From positions 1 through 64,000 of the forward strand of contig NZ_JAVTWB010000102.1 of the NCBI RefSeq assembly GCF_032229525.1: a stretch of 64,000 nucleotides of DNA. The letters are read 5' to 3'. Made by a program: the position numbers and the translations under genes. Source of the stretch: Accumulibacter sp032229525. GTDB taxonomy: Bacteria; Pseudomonadota; Gammaproteobacteria; Burkholderiales; Rhodocyclaceae. The notes below the pieces were generated by a model that saw only the letters and a program-made list of their open reading frames with translations, did not search any database and was not told the DNA's origin. Positions 7,969 through 16,040 of the stretch are shown piece by piece; within the stretch, counting starts at the first letter, position 1, and every line of letters starts with the position of its first letter.

Positions 7969-9375
7969 TCAGCTTTCAGTGACGCTCTGTGACAGTGGCC
8001 AGCTGACCGTGAAGCGGGCGCCACCCAAAGGCGACTCGCTGGCACTGGCCGTGCCGTGGTGCTGCTCGAGGACCAGTTGCACGATCGCCAGCCCCAGCCC
8101 GTAGCCGCCGGTTGCGCGGTCGCGTGAGCGATCAAGCCGCGTAAACGGCGAGAAGATGCGCTCGCGCTCCTCCGGCGGAATGCCGATGCCGTCATCGTCA
8201 ACGTGCAGCCGGACCTGGTCGTCGACCAGCTCGGCGCTGATTCTGATGCGCTTCTGGGCGTACTTGATGGCGTTTCGCAACAGGTTGGTGATCGCGTGCG
8301 GCATGGTCCTGCGATCGAGTTCGACGTACAGCATCGGTGGCAAGGCAGAGGTGTCGACCTGCAGTTCGAGCTTGCGCTCCAACAGGCGAGTCCCTTCCAT
8401 GTGTTCCTCCAGCCAGGGCGCGAGCTCGACCGAGGAGAGCTGCAGATCAGGCTCTTCGCGGCCGAAGCGGGCGTAGGTCAGACTGGCGTCGATCAGGCCA
8501 TCGAGCTCATCGAGGTCGGCTTCCATCAATCGCCACAGCCGCTCCCGCTCGGCCGGCACATCGGAGTCGGCGAGCATTTCGAGGGCGAAGCGGATACGGG
8601 CGATCGGCGTACGTAGCTCGTGCGAAATGGCGCTCGACAGCTGCTTCTGTGTGGCGATCAGCCGCTGAATACGTTCGGCCATGCCGTTCAGGGTCTCTGC
8701 GAGGGGCCCGAAAGCGCTGCTGCGCATGGTGGGTGCCCGTGCTTCGAACAGTCCCTCGCCCAATGCACGCGCGGTCTGCCGCATCGCCTCGAGATCGCGC
8801 CAGACGGGGTGCACCCAGAACCAGACGAGGATGGCCAGGCAGACGCCGATCAGGCTCCAGGTCAGCAGGCTGATGCGCAGATCGAGCGGCAAACCCCGCC
8901 GGTACTCGGGGTTACGCTCGGGCGAGATCGGCCCGACGACGAGAATCTGCGGCGTCTGCTTGAGGCGGTGATAGATGACGTCGCCCTTGGCGTCGATCAC
9001 CAGTTCGCCATTGTCGAGTTTCTCGGCCTGTTTTGGCGGCAGTTGCAGCGTCCAGCGATCGACGATATCGAGCTTGTAGGCAAATTTTTGGTCCAGCGCC
9101 TCGATCGTTTGCGGCCATTTCGCCCGCGGTTTGCGGAACAGTTCATCCTCGATCAGGACGATGGTGCCGTGCATGAAGCGGCTGGTGTAGTCATCGGTGA
9201 TCCCCTTGACCGCAGTCGAAATGACGAAATCGGCGAAAATCGCGATGGCCACGAAAGAGCCGAGGACCAGCAGGTAGAAGTTGAAAAACAGCCGCGACAG
9301 GCTGTAGCGCCCGCGCCATGGCGCTGGCCTGTAAGGCCCGAGGATGGAAAACAGCTTGTTGCTATTGCCAGTCAT
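7969..9375 (-). CDS. Sensor histidine kinase (RstB-like)
   Basis: 468 aa from the ATG at 9375, 14 bases inside the regulator gene. TM1 is near residues 28-50 and a periplasmic sensor follows to about residue 163. TM2 is near 165-187 (LLTWSLIGVCLAILVWFWV), followed by HAMP. The phospho-acceptor box is SHELRTPIARIRF. The ATP-binding domain has the N box (LLRNAIKYA), DDDGIGIPP (G1) and GGYGLGLAIV (G2). The C-terminus ends at residue 468 after a normal CA domain. Sensor length and HAMP order resemble E. coli RstB; the signal is unknown. It is co-transcribed with the regulator just upstream and probably with two small genes downstream. Confidence 0.92.
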   Translation of the reverse strand: MTGNSNKLFSILGPYRPAPWRGRYSLSRLFFNFYLLVLGSFVAIAIFADFVISTAVKGITDDYTSRFMHGTIVLIEDELFRKPRAKWPQTIEALDQKFAYKLDIVDRWTLQLPPKQAEKLDNGELVIDAKGDVIYHRLKQTPQILVVGPISPERNPEYRRGLPLDLRISLLTWSLIGVCLAILVWFWVHPVWRDLEAMRQTARALGEGLFEARAPTMRSSAFGPLAETLNGMAERIQRLIATQKQLSSAISHELRTPIARIRFALEMLADSDVPAERERLWRLMEADLDELDGLIDASLTYARFGREEPDLQLSSVELAPWLEEHMEGTRLLERKLELQVDTSALPPMLYVELDRRTMPHAITNLLRNAIKYAQKRIRISAELVDDQVRLHVDDDGIGIPPEERERIFSPFTRLDRSRDRATGGYGLGLAIVQLVLEQHHGTASASESPLGGARFTVSWPLSQSVTES

Positions 9376-10084
9376 GCTTGCTGAACAAATAGCCTTTGCT
9401 GCGTACGGTCTTGATTCGGGTCGGGTTCTCCGGGTCATCACCGAGCTTGCGCCGCAGGCGTGAAATACGCGCGTCGATCGATCGATCGAGCCCGTCAAAA
9501 CCGATACCACGCAGTTGCTGCAGCAGGTCGTCGCGTGAGAGAACGCTGCCAGCGTGACGAGCAAGCAGCCACAGCAGATCGAATTCTGCCGTGGTCAGGT
9601 CGATGCTGTCCGGCCCCAGATAGGCACTGCGGGTTGCCTGGCTGATGCGGAAGCTGCCAAAGGCCAGTTCGGCGGGATCGGCCGCCGCAGCGCGCTCGCC
9701 AGCGATGCCGATCTGGATCGCCGGTGCACGGCGCAACAAGGCCTTGATTCGCGCCAGCAGGAGGCGGGGCTGTACGGGTTTGGCGATGTAGTCGTCGGCA
9801 CCCAGTTCGAGACCGAGGATCTGGTCGAAGTCTTCTTCACGGGCGGTGAGCATCAGGATCACGCCATGGTAGCGGGCGCGAACGGCACGGCAAATCTCGA
9901 AACCGTCCTTGCCCGGCAGCATGACGTCGAGAATGACCAGATCGGGCCGTTCGTCGAGGATGCGTGCCTCGGCCGTGTTGCCACGACCCTCGACCAGGAC
10001 CTCGAAATCGTTCTTGCGCAGATACTCGGCGGTGAGTTGGGCCAGGCGCTCATCGTCCTCGACCAGCAGGATTCGTGTCTTCAT
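9362..10084 (-). CDS. OmpR-family response regulator (RstA-like)
   Basis: Protein of 240 aa. The receiver domain (1-120) has the acidic pocket ED at residues 9-11, phospho-acceptor Asp53 in VILDVMLPGKDG, the conserved Thr in LTARE and Lys in YIAKPVQP. The OmpR/PhoB winged helix (about 140-235) has SRDDLLQQLRGIGFDGLDRS and the C-terminal hairpin TVRSKGYLFSK. The DNA targets are unknown; the phosphate donor should be the kinase in the overlapping downstream gene. The GIGFDGLDRSIDARISRLR stretch is typical of RstA/CpxR-like members. Its start faces the 400-base region that also holds the sigma-54 promoter of the flavodoxin operon. Confidence 0.93.
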   Translation of the reverse strand: MKTRILLVEDDERLAQLTAEYLRKNDFEVLVEGRGNTAEARILDERPDLVILDVMLPGKDGFEICRAVRARYHGVILMLTAREEDFDQILGLELGADDYIAKPVQPRLLLARIKALLRRAPAIQIGIAGERAAAADPAELAFGSFRISQATRSAYLGPDSIDLTTAEFDLLWLLARHAGSVLSRDDLLQQLRGIGFDGLDRSIDARISRLRRKLGDDPENPTRIKTVRSKGYLFSKHDWQ

Positions 10085-10441
10085 GGCCCAATGATAACGG
10101 CTGTCGGTGCCGCATGAACGGTTCCGCGAGCGATCCCGCCAAACAGCCGTGGTTCGTCGATCTAATCGCCCGATCCCGTGCGCATCGCCGGCTGTGCACC
10201 GCGATCACTGGCTGCGGGAACGGCGGACCCTGTGGCTCACCCAGAAACACTTCGCAGGATGACGCCGGACGAGTCTGGTGCATGGCGCTTTCCCGGTGCA
10301 CCCAAGCAGGGCATGGCCACTGGATCGGCGTGCCCCGACAGCGGAGACCACGGACAGCGGTTGGCTAGCCGTCGCCCACCACTACTGGATTCAACGAGCA
10401 TCGCCAGACCTGGCGCGGGGCCGAATCGCCGCAGCAGCGCA
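10085..10441. other. Divergent intergenic region with possible NtrC half-sites
   Basis: This gap separates the minus-strand regulator gene from the sigma-54 promoter of the flavodoxin operon. No convincing gene is seen. TGCACC occurs at 10195-10200, GGTGCA at 10277-10282, and the palindrome GGTGCACC at 10295-10302. These are the half-site words of NtrC boxes, placed about 140-250 bases upstream of the -24/-12 element, but none forms a full canonical dyad. A NifA-type TGT-N10-ACA was looked for and not found. Confidence 0.3.
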
Positions 10442-10458
10442 TGGCATGCTGCTTGCTT
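10442..10458 (+). promoter_or_regulatory. Sigma-54 (RpoN) -24/-12 promoter
   Basis: The sequence TGGCATG-CTGC-TTGCTT has GG at 10443-10444 and GC at 10455-10456, exactly 10 bases apart as required by RpoN. It differs from the TGGCACG-N4-TTGCw consensus at one position. Transcription should begin about 12 bases after the GC, near 10468, leaving a leader of about 23 bases before the ATG at 10491. The promoter would drive the 40-aa ORF and the flavodoxin. Confidence 0.75.
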
Positions 10459-10490
10459 AGGGAAAACCTGTGCGACGACAGGAGATCGAC

Positions 10491-10613
10491 ATGGGCAACA
10501 TTCGCCATCAGAGCAGCCAGCGCGCCGGCGCCGCCGAGAACATCCGCGAGGAGCGCGGCCTATCCGACGTCGAGGCAGAAGCCTTGACGCAATTCAAACC
10601 TCTACCGGGGTGA
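10491..10613 (+). CDS. 40-aa ORF between a sigma-54 promoter and flavodoxin
   Basis: It starts MGNIRHQSSQRAGAAENIRE, continues EERGLSDVEAEALTQF and ends KPLPG. AGGAG stands seven bases before the ATG (ACAGGAGATCGACATG). The stop is five bases before the flavodoxin start, so the two are almost certainly co-translated. It has no hydrophobic segment, an amphipathic helix in the middle and no Cys. No family is recognised. It could be a small partner of the flavodoxin or a leader peptide that couples translation. Confidence 0.55.
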   Translation: MGNIRHQSSQRAGAAENIREERGLSDVEAEALTQFKPLPG

Positions 10614-10618
10614 CTACA

Positions 10619-11152
10619 ATGGCAAAAATTGGCATTTTCTACGGCACCGAAACCGGCCGCACTCAGCTGGTGGCAAGGTATATCGCCAAGACTCTGGGTG
10701 ACGCCGCCGCGGCACCCAGCGATATAGGACAGGCCACACTGGCTACTTTCCTCGCCTACGACGCGCTGATTCTCGGTAGCCCAACCCATGGCGGGGGCCA
10801 GTTGCCAGCGCCAGGAGTCGCTGCGTGCCCACGGAGCTGGCAGGCGTTTCTGCCGCAGCTCGAAGGCGCCGATCTGTCCGGCAAAGTGGCGGCGATTTTC
10901 GGCGTCGGCGACCAGAAAACCTATCCCGGCGCCTTCGTCGATTCCATCGCTGTCATTCAAGAGGCATTGTTGGCACGGGGAGCGCGGATCGTCGGCCGCT
11001 GGCCGACCTCCGGCTACGAATTCAGCGCCTCGAAATCCGTCGACGGAAAGCATTTCCTCGGGCTGGCTCTTGACCAGAGCAACCAACCGGGATTGACCGG
11101 ACAACGCGTACAAAGCTGGCTGGCACAAATCCGACCGGTGCTGCTACCGTAA
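10619..11152 (+). CDS. Long-chain flavodoxin, NifF-like
   Basis: 177 aa, normal for a long-chain flavodoxin. The FMN phosphate loop is GIFYGTETGRTQLVA near residues 5-19. LILGSPTHGGGQLP near the middle and FGVGDQKTYPGAFVDS are the isoalloxazine-side loops, with the family-typical GDQ and Tyr. The C-terminal part GRWPTSGYEFSASKSVDGK parallels Azotobacter-type nitrogenase flavodoxin (SWSTDGYEF...VDGKFVGLALD) as I remember it. It carries single electrons in the cytoplasm, possibly to nitrogenase reductase. Control by the sigma-54 promoter at 10442 favours a nitrogen-related role, but no nif structural genes are in the window. The short insertion APGVAACPRSW lies where the long-chain loop differs between families. 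Confidence 0.9.
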   Translation: MAKIGIFYGTETGRTQLVARYIAKTLGDAAAAPSDIGQATLATFLAYDALILGSPTHGGGQLPAPGVAACPRSWQAFLPQLEGADLSGKVAAIFGVGDQKTYPGAFVDSIAVIQEALLARGARIVGRWPTSGYEFSASKSVDGKHFLGLALDQSNQPGLTGQRVQSWLAQIRPVLLP

Positions 11153-11466
11153 CTCGTTGTTCACCGCTTCTCGCGGCTGCTCGCATGCCGGCCAGCCCGA
11201 ATTGCCGGGCGTTCGGCCGACAAAATCCATCCCGACCTGCTGCTGAACGCCCACTGACTACCGGCTGGGCAATGCGCCACTCTCGCGCTGGCCCTTGCAT
11301 CGGCCCCCTGGTTAGCCCCCGGTCAGCCGGCAGCCAGCCACCCCACAAGGCCGCAATGGCCCGCAAAACGACGCCTGCGAGGTCTCGGCGCCTGCCCTTG
11401 CCAGGCAATTGCGGCAATCGCCGGCGACCGCCTATACTGAGCTGCCCCCGCAGCCCGGAGTTCACC
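11153..11466. other. Intergenic region without recognised content
   Basis: These 314 bases between the flavodoxin and the metallophosphoesterase show no convincing ORF, repeat or terminator. Only the last 15 bases matter: CCGGAG just before the ATG at 11467 acts as a ribosome binding site. Confidence 0.4.
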
Positions 11467-12942
11467 ATGCGAGCCATGACCATGCTTCCCACGGCGGCTA
11501 TCGTCGCCGCGCTGATCCCCACCCCTGCCCTCGCCAGCGAGCCGCCGCCGGGGACCATCCTCGGCGCCTACACGGTACTCGCAGCGAACAAGCAAGGGGC
11601 GACAGTCGCCATCGCCAGAACCATCGTGCAGGGCGCCGATTCGAGCTGCCCCAAGCTGATCCCGATCACCGGCTCGAGTGCCCCGGTGGCCACCGCGCCG
11701 CGCAAGAACCCGGATCCGAAGAATTTCCCGATCCGCGTCTGCGAAGCGATCATCAGCGCGCGAATGAAGGTGGATGGCGGCCAGCAAGTGCTGCCCGGGC
11801 CGCCACAAAAAGCCGATGCCATCACCGTGGTTGGCGATTCCGGGTGCAAACCAGCGGATCAGGACGGCTGCAGGCTCGGCAGCAAGGCCTGGCCTTTCCA
11901 GCAAATCGCCCACTCGGCAGCTACCGCCAGGCCGGACCTGATCCTGCACATGGGGGACTACAACTATCGTGGCACCCCCGGCCATGTGAGCATCGACGGC
12001 AAGAAGCAGCCCGTCTATGACGCCGGCGACAACACCGGCTCGGCAAGCTGCCAACTCAGCGGGCCATACCATGGTCAGAACAGCCGGGGCAGCAGCGACC
12101 CCGACCGCTGGAGCAACTGGTGGCTTGATCTCTTCCAGCCCGCTGCGGAATTGCTCGCCGCTGCCCCCTGGGTGGTCGCCCGCGGCAACCATGAACTGTG
12201 CAGCCGCGCCGGACCGGGCTGGTTCTACCTGCTCGATCCCGGCTCAGACATCGCGGGGGTCGACACCGGTCAGCCCACTTGTCCGCCGGCGGAGAGCCAC
12301 GACCCCCTGGTATTCGACGAGCCTTATCGACTGGACGTGCCCGGTCTTACGGTCCTGGTCCTCGATTCAGCCAATGCCTGCGACCAGGGTGACCTGCATC
12401 AGACGCATTTCGACCAGCAATTCCAGAAAATCCAGCAGCTGCTTGCGCTGGCCCCCGGCCAGGCTCTGCTCACCCTGCTGTCACATCGGCCGATGTGGGG
12501 CGTGAACAAGGCAGACGAGACGACCGCGCTTGGCCACACGGACCCCACGGGTGCCTACGCGATCATCGACCAGACCTTGCAGCAGGCCTATCACACGCAT
12601 CCACTGCCGCGTGCCCTGGACCTGGTGCTATCCGGCCACATGCATCGATTCCAGGCTATTGGCTTTGGCCACGACAAAGCAGCGTCCTACCCTGATCAGC
12701 TCATCGTCGGCACCAGTGGAATCTCCCTGGCCAAGAACCATCCGACCAAGCCTTTCTCGTTTCCGATCGACGGCCTGCCGGGCAGCGGATTCGGGCTCAG
12801 CGAGTTTGCTTACATGGAGATTGTGCCGAGCAAGAAGCACGGCTGGCAAGGGACGCTGAAGGACCCTTCGGGCAGGAAGCTGGCCGCTTGCGAGGGTGGC
12901 ACGCGAGCGAAGAACGCGGCCCCCTGCTCGCCAGCCAAATGA
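11467..12942 (+). CDS. Exported calcineurin-like metallophosphoesterase
   Basis: 491 aa from the ATG at 11467 (CCGGAG 9 bases upstream). Residues 1-24 are a signal peptide (hydrophobic TAAIVAALIPTPALA, cleavage after ALA/AS). All five dimetal blocks are present in order: VVGDSGC, HMGDYNY, ARGNHELC, LLSHRPMWG and LSGHMHRF. The enzyme should hydrolyse phosphomonoesters or diesters in the periplasm; the substrate is not predictable. Several Cys residues near the blocks (GDSGCK, HELCSRAG, NACDQ) may form disulfides in the periplasm. The gene stands alone, flanked by gaps of about 300 bases. Confidence 0.88.
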   Translation: MRAMTMLPTAAIVAALIPTPALASEPPPGTILGAYTVLAANKQGATVAIARTIVQGADSSCPKLIPITGSSAPVATAPRKNPDPKNFPIRVCEAIISARMKVDGGQQVLPGPPQKADAITVVGDSGCKPADQDGCRLGSKAWPFQQIAHSAATARPDLILHMGDYNYRGTPGHVSIDGKKQPVYDAGDNTGSASCQLSGPYHGQNSRGSSDPDRWSNWWLDLFQPAAELLAAAPWVVARGNHELCSRAGPGWFYLLDPGSDIAGVDTGQPTCPPAESHDPLVFDEPYRLDVPGLTVLVLDSANACDQGDLHQTHFDQQFQKIQQLLALAPGQALLTLLSHRPMWGVNKADETTALGHTDPTGAYAIIDQTLQQAYHTHPLPRALDLVLSGHMHRFQAIGFGHDKAASYPDQLIVGTSGISLAKNHPTKPFSFPIDGLPGSGFGLSEFAYMEIVPSKKHGWQGTLKDPSGRKLAACEGGTRAKNAAPCSPAK

Positions 12943-13240
12943 CCACCCTCCGGGAGCCGCCGCCTGTTTTGCCGCCAGCGAGCGGCTCGCGGCGATGCGG
13001 GTTGCTACACCAGCAGCAGGGGACAGGCCCCTGCGCTTGCTCGGGATGCACGAGCGCGTCGTCGTAACGGGTAGGGCGGGCGTGATTGTCGGCGACGCTA
13101 CCGTACTGTGCGGTGTAAGTGATCGCCAGACTGCCACTGAAAGTGCTGCGGGTCGTGCGCTGGTGTCGACTTCGGCCTTCATCGTCCGTCGTACGCTGTG
13201 AATCCGCCATTTCGGCGGCCCCGTTGCAGAGGAGCAGAGC

Positions 13241-13657
13241 ATGCGTTTTCTGATCATCGTCAAGGCGACGCCGGAATCGGAAACGGAAACCTCGCCGGCG
13301 TCGGATGAACAGCTGCTGGCTGCCATGGCCGGCTTTCACCAAGAGCTGGCAAAGGCAGGCGCACTGCTCGACGCCGCCGGCCTCAAGCCGAGCTCGGCAG
13401 GCTGGCGTATCCGTTACCACGGCCAGCGGCGTGAGGTGGTCGACGGCCCGTTCGCCGAAGGCCAAGAGCTGATCGCCGGCTATACGCTGATTCAGGCACG
13501 CGATTGCGAGGAGGCTTTGGCATGGAGCCGACGCTTTCCCAATCCGCGTGGCCAAGGCCTGGCGGCGGAGATCGAAGTACGGCCGCTGTACGCGATCGAG
13601 GATTTTCCGCCGCCGGCTAAGCTCGAACGCTTCAAGGCACTGGAGCTGCCGACCTGA
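13241..13657 (+). CDS. YciI/DGPF-domain protein
   Basis: 138 aa. It carries the DGPF signature DGPFAEGQELIAGYTLIQA near residues 67-86 after a ferredoxin-like start (MRFLIIVKATPESE). GAGGAG lies about 10 bases before the ATG. DGPF (YCII-related) proteins are small cytoplasmic proteins of unknown chemistry, often encoded beside ECF42 sigma factors and thought to be among their targets. This is the first gene of such a locus; the sigma factor is the seventh. Only 92 bases separate it from the next gene. Confidence 0.9.
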   Translation: MRFLIIVKATPESETETSPASDEQLLAAMAGFHQELAKAGALLDAAGLKPSSAGWRIRYHGQRREVVDGPFAEGQELIAGYTLIQARDCEEALAWSRRFPNPRGQGLAAEIEVRPLYAIEDFPPPAKLERFKALELPT

Positions 13658-13749
13658 AACACCTCTTGTGGCCCGTGTCGTAATGTCGCAATGTCGATCT
13701 TGCGCCGGCCGCCACCTCGACGAAAGCATCAACAACCCAGGAGATCACC

Positions 13750-14226
13750 ATGAGCCAAGCCATTCCGCCGAACATGACGGCAATCACCCCGCACCTCACC
13801 TGCCGCGATGCCGCCGAGGCGATCGATTTCTACAAGCAGGCGTTCGGCGCCAGCGAAAGCGGCCGCCTGGACAGTCCCGACGGCAAGCTGGCACACGCGC
13901 TGCTGCGCATCGGTGGTGCCTGCCTGATGCTGGTCGATGAATATCCCGAGCAAGGGATGCTCAGCCCCCTGTCGCTGAAGGGCTCGCCGGTGACCATCCA
14001 TCTCTACGTTGCCGATGTCGATGCCACCGTTGCCCAGGCCGTCGCTGCCGGCGCACGGGTGACCATGCCGGTTGCCGACATGTTCTGGGGCGACCGCTAC
14101 GGCCGGCTGGTCGATCCCTTCGGCCATCACTGGTCGATCGCCACCCACCAGCGCGACCTCAGCCCGGAAGCAATCGCCGCAGCGATGATGAGCGACTCTG
14201 GCTGCCAGCAAAGCGGGACGACCTGA
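13750..14226 (+). CDS. VOC-superfamily protein (PhnB-like)
   Basis: 158 aa, with ribosome binding site AGGAGATCACC. It has the PhnB/YdcA arrangement of a single beta-alpha-beta-beta-beta pair: TPHLTCRDAAEAIDFYKQAF at the start and GRLVDPFGHHWSIATHQ at the end. PhnB-like proteins belong to the vicinal-oxygen-chelate fold (glyoxalase, dioxygenase) but most lack a known substrate. The gene is one base from the next DGPF gene, so translation is coupled. Its place between two DGPF proteins matches the usual content of ECF42 loci. Confidence 0.9.
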   Translation: MSQAIPPNMTAITPHLTCRDAAEAIDFYKQAFGASESGRLDSPDGKLAHALLRIGGACLMLVDEYPEQGMLSPLSLKGSPVTIHLYVADVDATVAQAVAAGARVTMPVADMFWGDRYGRLVDPFGHHWSIATHQRDLSPEAIAAAMMSDSGCQQSGTT

Positions 14227-14227
14227 C

Positions 14228-14590
14228 ATGCCCTACCTGCTGATGATCATCGAGCCCCGGGGCCAGCGTGCCACCCGCCAGCCGGCCGAAGCGGCGGGCC
14301 TCTACGATGCCATGATGGCCTTCGCTGCCGACCTGCAGCAGCGCGGCGTCCTGCTGCGCGCCGAATCGCTGCGCCCCGACGAACACGCGGTGCGAGTCAG
14401 CGCCAGCACCCCGGGCGGCAAACCGCGGATGCTCGACGGACCTTTTGCCGAGGCCAGGGAAATGATCGGCGGCTTCTTCCTGATCGACGTGGCAACGCGC
14501 GACGAAGCCGTGGCGATTGCCCAGCATTGCCCGGCGGTCAACTGGGCCAGCGTCGAGGTGCGCGAATGCGCGCCGTGTCACGTGCGGTGA
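14228..14590 (+). CDS. YciI/DGPF-domain protein, second copy
   Basis: 120 aa. The motif MLDGPFAEAREMIGGFFLID lies near residues 77-96, with a normal family start MPYLLMIIEPRGQ. It is a paralogue of the product at 13241 but clearly diverged, so the pair is not a recent duplication. The gene begins one base after the preceding stop. Its TGA lies within the likely ribosome binding region of the next gene. Expected to be cytoplasmic; function unknown. Confidence 0.9.
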   Translation: MPYLLMIIEPRGQRATRQPAEAAGLYDAMMAFAADLQQRGVLLRAESLRPDEHAVRVSASTPGGKPRMLDGPFAEAREMIGGFFLIDVATRDEAVAIAQHCPAVNWASVEVRECAPCHVR

Positions 14591-14600
14591 GGAGAGCGAG

Positions 14601-15083
14601 ATCAACGACGAAGACAGAAATCCGGCGATCCTGACCATCCGCGCCGCCATCGCCGAGTGGGGCGAAGCTTTCTGCAACAAGAACGTGGACCGCCTGATGG
14701 CGCTATACGCGCCGGATGCGGTGATGTTCGACGCCATCCCGCCCTTCTCCAGCGGCATCACAGCCATGCGCGACAAGGTAGCGAGCTGCTTTCCGTATTT
14801 CCCCGATGGCTTTGCCGTCGACACGCGCGATCTGACGCTCGAGGTCGGTGGTGAGATGGCCCTGGCGCATTTCGTCTGGCATTTCACCGACCTGCCGGCC
14901 GACCATCCCGCCGGCAAGCACTGGCTGCGCAGCTCGATCGTCTGGCGTCTGCAGCCGGACGGTGGCTGGCTGATCGTGCACGATCACTGTTCGGCGCCCT
15001 TCGACCCGTACACGGAAAGGGTCGTCCTCGACCCCGACGCGCCTGTTGACCAGGCAACCGCCGCCAACTGCAGCGACCACTAG
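14601..15083 (+). CDS. SnoaL/DUF4440-like (NTF2-fold) protein with atypical start
   Basis: About 160 aa from codon 14601. The NTF2 fold begins ILTIRAAIAEWGEAFCNKNV and continues DRLMALYAPDAVMFDAIPP, then VWRLQPDGGWLIVHDHCSAPF, typical of SnoaL-like ketosteroid-isomerase proteins. The frame has no ATG or GTG near the expected start. GAGGAG at 14589-14594 stands six bases before ATC at 14601 (ATC AAC GAC GAA), so either ATC is used as a rare start or an ATG was lost. The only other in-frame start is a TTG deep inside the previous gene, at 14517. Function unknown; the gene belongs to the ECF42 locus. Confidence 0.75.
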   Translation: MNDEDRNPAILTIRAAIAEWGEAFCNKNVDRLMALYAPDAVMFDAIPPFSSGITAMRDKVASCFPYFPDGFAVDTRDLTLEVGGEMALAHFVWHFTDLPADHPAGKHWLRSSIVWRLQPDGGWLIVHDHCSAPFDPYTERVVLDPDAPVDQATAANCSDH

Positions 15084-15250
15084 CCACCATTAGCCACCAC
15101 TGGCCAGGCTTGCAGCAGCCGCGCAGGGCATGATCGCGCCTTGTTCGACCCGCTCGGCGGCGCACTCCGGCTATCATGTCCCGACCCTGCTCCACGCAGA
15201 AGATCGGCCGCTTGGCAACAAATCACCGCCCTACTCGGAAAGGAAAGGTC

Positions 15251-15598
15251 ATGATGTACAAAGGAAGCTGTCATTGCGGCAAGGTCGCCTTCGAGGTCGA
15301 CGGTGAACTGAGCGAGGTTGTCGATTGCAACTGTTCCATCTGCACGCGCAAGGGGGCCCTGCTGTGGTTCGTGCCACGCCAGCAACTGCGCTTGCTGACG
15401 CCCGAAGAAGCGCTCAAGACCTATACTTTCGGCAAGGGCGTCATCCAGCATCGTTTCTGCCCTGAATGCGGCATCCACCCGCTGGGCGAAGGCGCCATGC
15501 CGGATGGCACGCGCTTGGCGGCGATCAACGTGCGCTGCCTGGAAGGTGTCGATCTCCCCGCTTTGCCGGTCAAGCACTACGACGGCCGTTCCCTCTAG
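15251..15598 (+). CDS. GFA/CENP-V family zinc protein
   Basis: 115 aa from the ATG at 15251 (AGGAAAGG just upstream). The zinc ligands are arranged as in glutathione-dependent formaldehyde-activating enzymes: GSCHCGKV, CNCSICTRKGALLWF, and FCPECGIHPLG. The Gfa family is best known for S-hydroxymethylglutathione synthesis, but most small members, this one included, have unassigned substrates. The gene follows the SnoaL-like gene after 167 bases and precedes a glyoxalase-like gene by 46 bases, all on the same strand. Confidence 0.9.
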   Translation: MMYKGSCHCGKVAFEVDGELSEVVDCNCSICTRKGALLWFVPRQQLRLLTPEEALKTYTFGKGVIQHRFCPECGIHPLGEGAMPDGTRLAAINVRCLEGVDLPALPVKHYDGRSL

Positions 15599-15644
15599 CC
15601 ACTTTAGCCGCGTTACCCTTTCTGCACTCTGCCCCGGAGACAAT

Positions 15645-16040
15645 ATGGCCAGCCAGATTTTCGTCAATCTCCCCGTCGCCGATCTCCAGCGCAGCGTCGG
15701 GTTTTTCACCGCGCTCGGCTTCAGCTTCAACCCGCAATGGACCGACGACTCGGCCACCTGCATGATCATCGACGACAACATCTTTGTCATGCTGCTCACC
15801 CGCGAGCGCTTCCAGAGCTTTACCCCCAAGCCGGTGGCCGACGCCACGAAGAGCACCGAAGTGCTGGTCTGCCTGTCACGTGCGAGCCGGGCGGCGGTCG
15901 ATGAGACAGTCTCCAGGGCAGTGGCCAATGGCGGCAGCACCTGGAAGCCGGCCGAAGACCACGGATTCATGTACGGCCACGCCTTCCAGGATCCCGACGG
16001 CCATATCTGGGAGCTGATCCACATGACCCAGGCTGCATGA
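15645..16040 (+). CDS. VOC-superfamily protein (glyoxalase/bleomycin resistance-like)
   Basis: 131 aa from the ATG at 15645 (CGGAGA upstream). It opens IFVNLPVADLQRSVGFFTAL and closes FMYGHAFQDPDGHIWELIHM. The last segment has the metal-binding Glu of the fold in a common position, together with the DPDGH turn. The family includes extradiol dioxygenases, glyoxalase I and antibiotic-binding proteins; this branch is uncharacterised. The gene overlaps the sigma factor gene by four bases (ATGA), so it is very likely translated with it. Confidence 0.9.
   Translation: MASQIFVNLPVADLQRSVGFFTALGFSFNPQWTDDSATCMIIDDNIFVMLLTRERFQSFTPKPVADATKSTEVLVCLSRASRAAVDETVSRAVANGGSTWKPAEDHGFMYGHAFQDPDGHIWELIHMTQAA

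Noticed and set aside
10114..10368. Possible gene between the regulator and the flavodoxin promoter
   Set aside because: The frames are low quality, lack ribosome sites and overlap the promoter region.
10085..10441. NifA upstream activator site for the flavodoxin promoter
   Set aside because: No TGT-N10-ACA was found; only loose NtrC half-site words are present.
13000..13240. Possible relic in the gap before the first DGPF gene
   Set aside because: Short protein-like stretches on the minus strand could not be tied to any family and carry no start signal.
13889..13907. TGGCAC-type -24/-12 matches inside the VOC gene (and a similar one near 15508)
   Set aside because: They lie within coding sequence in the sense direction and are expected by chance in GC-rich DNA; no gene start follows at a suitable distance.
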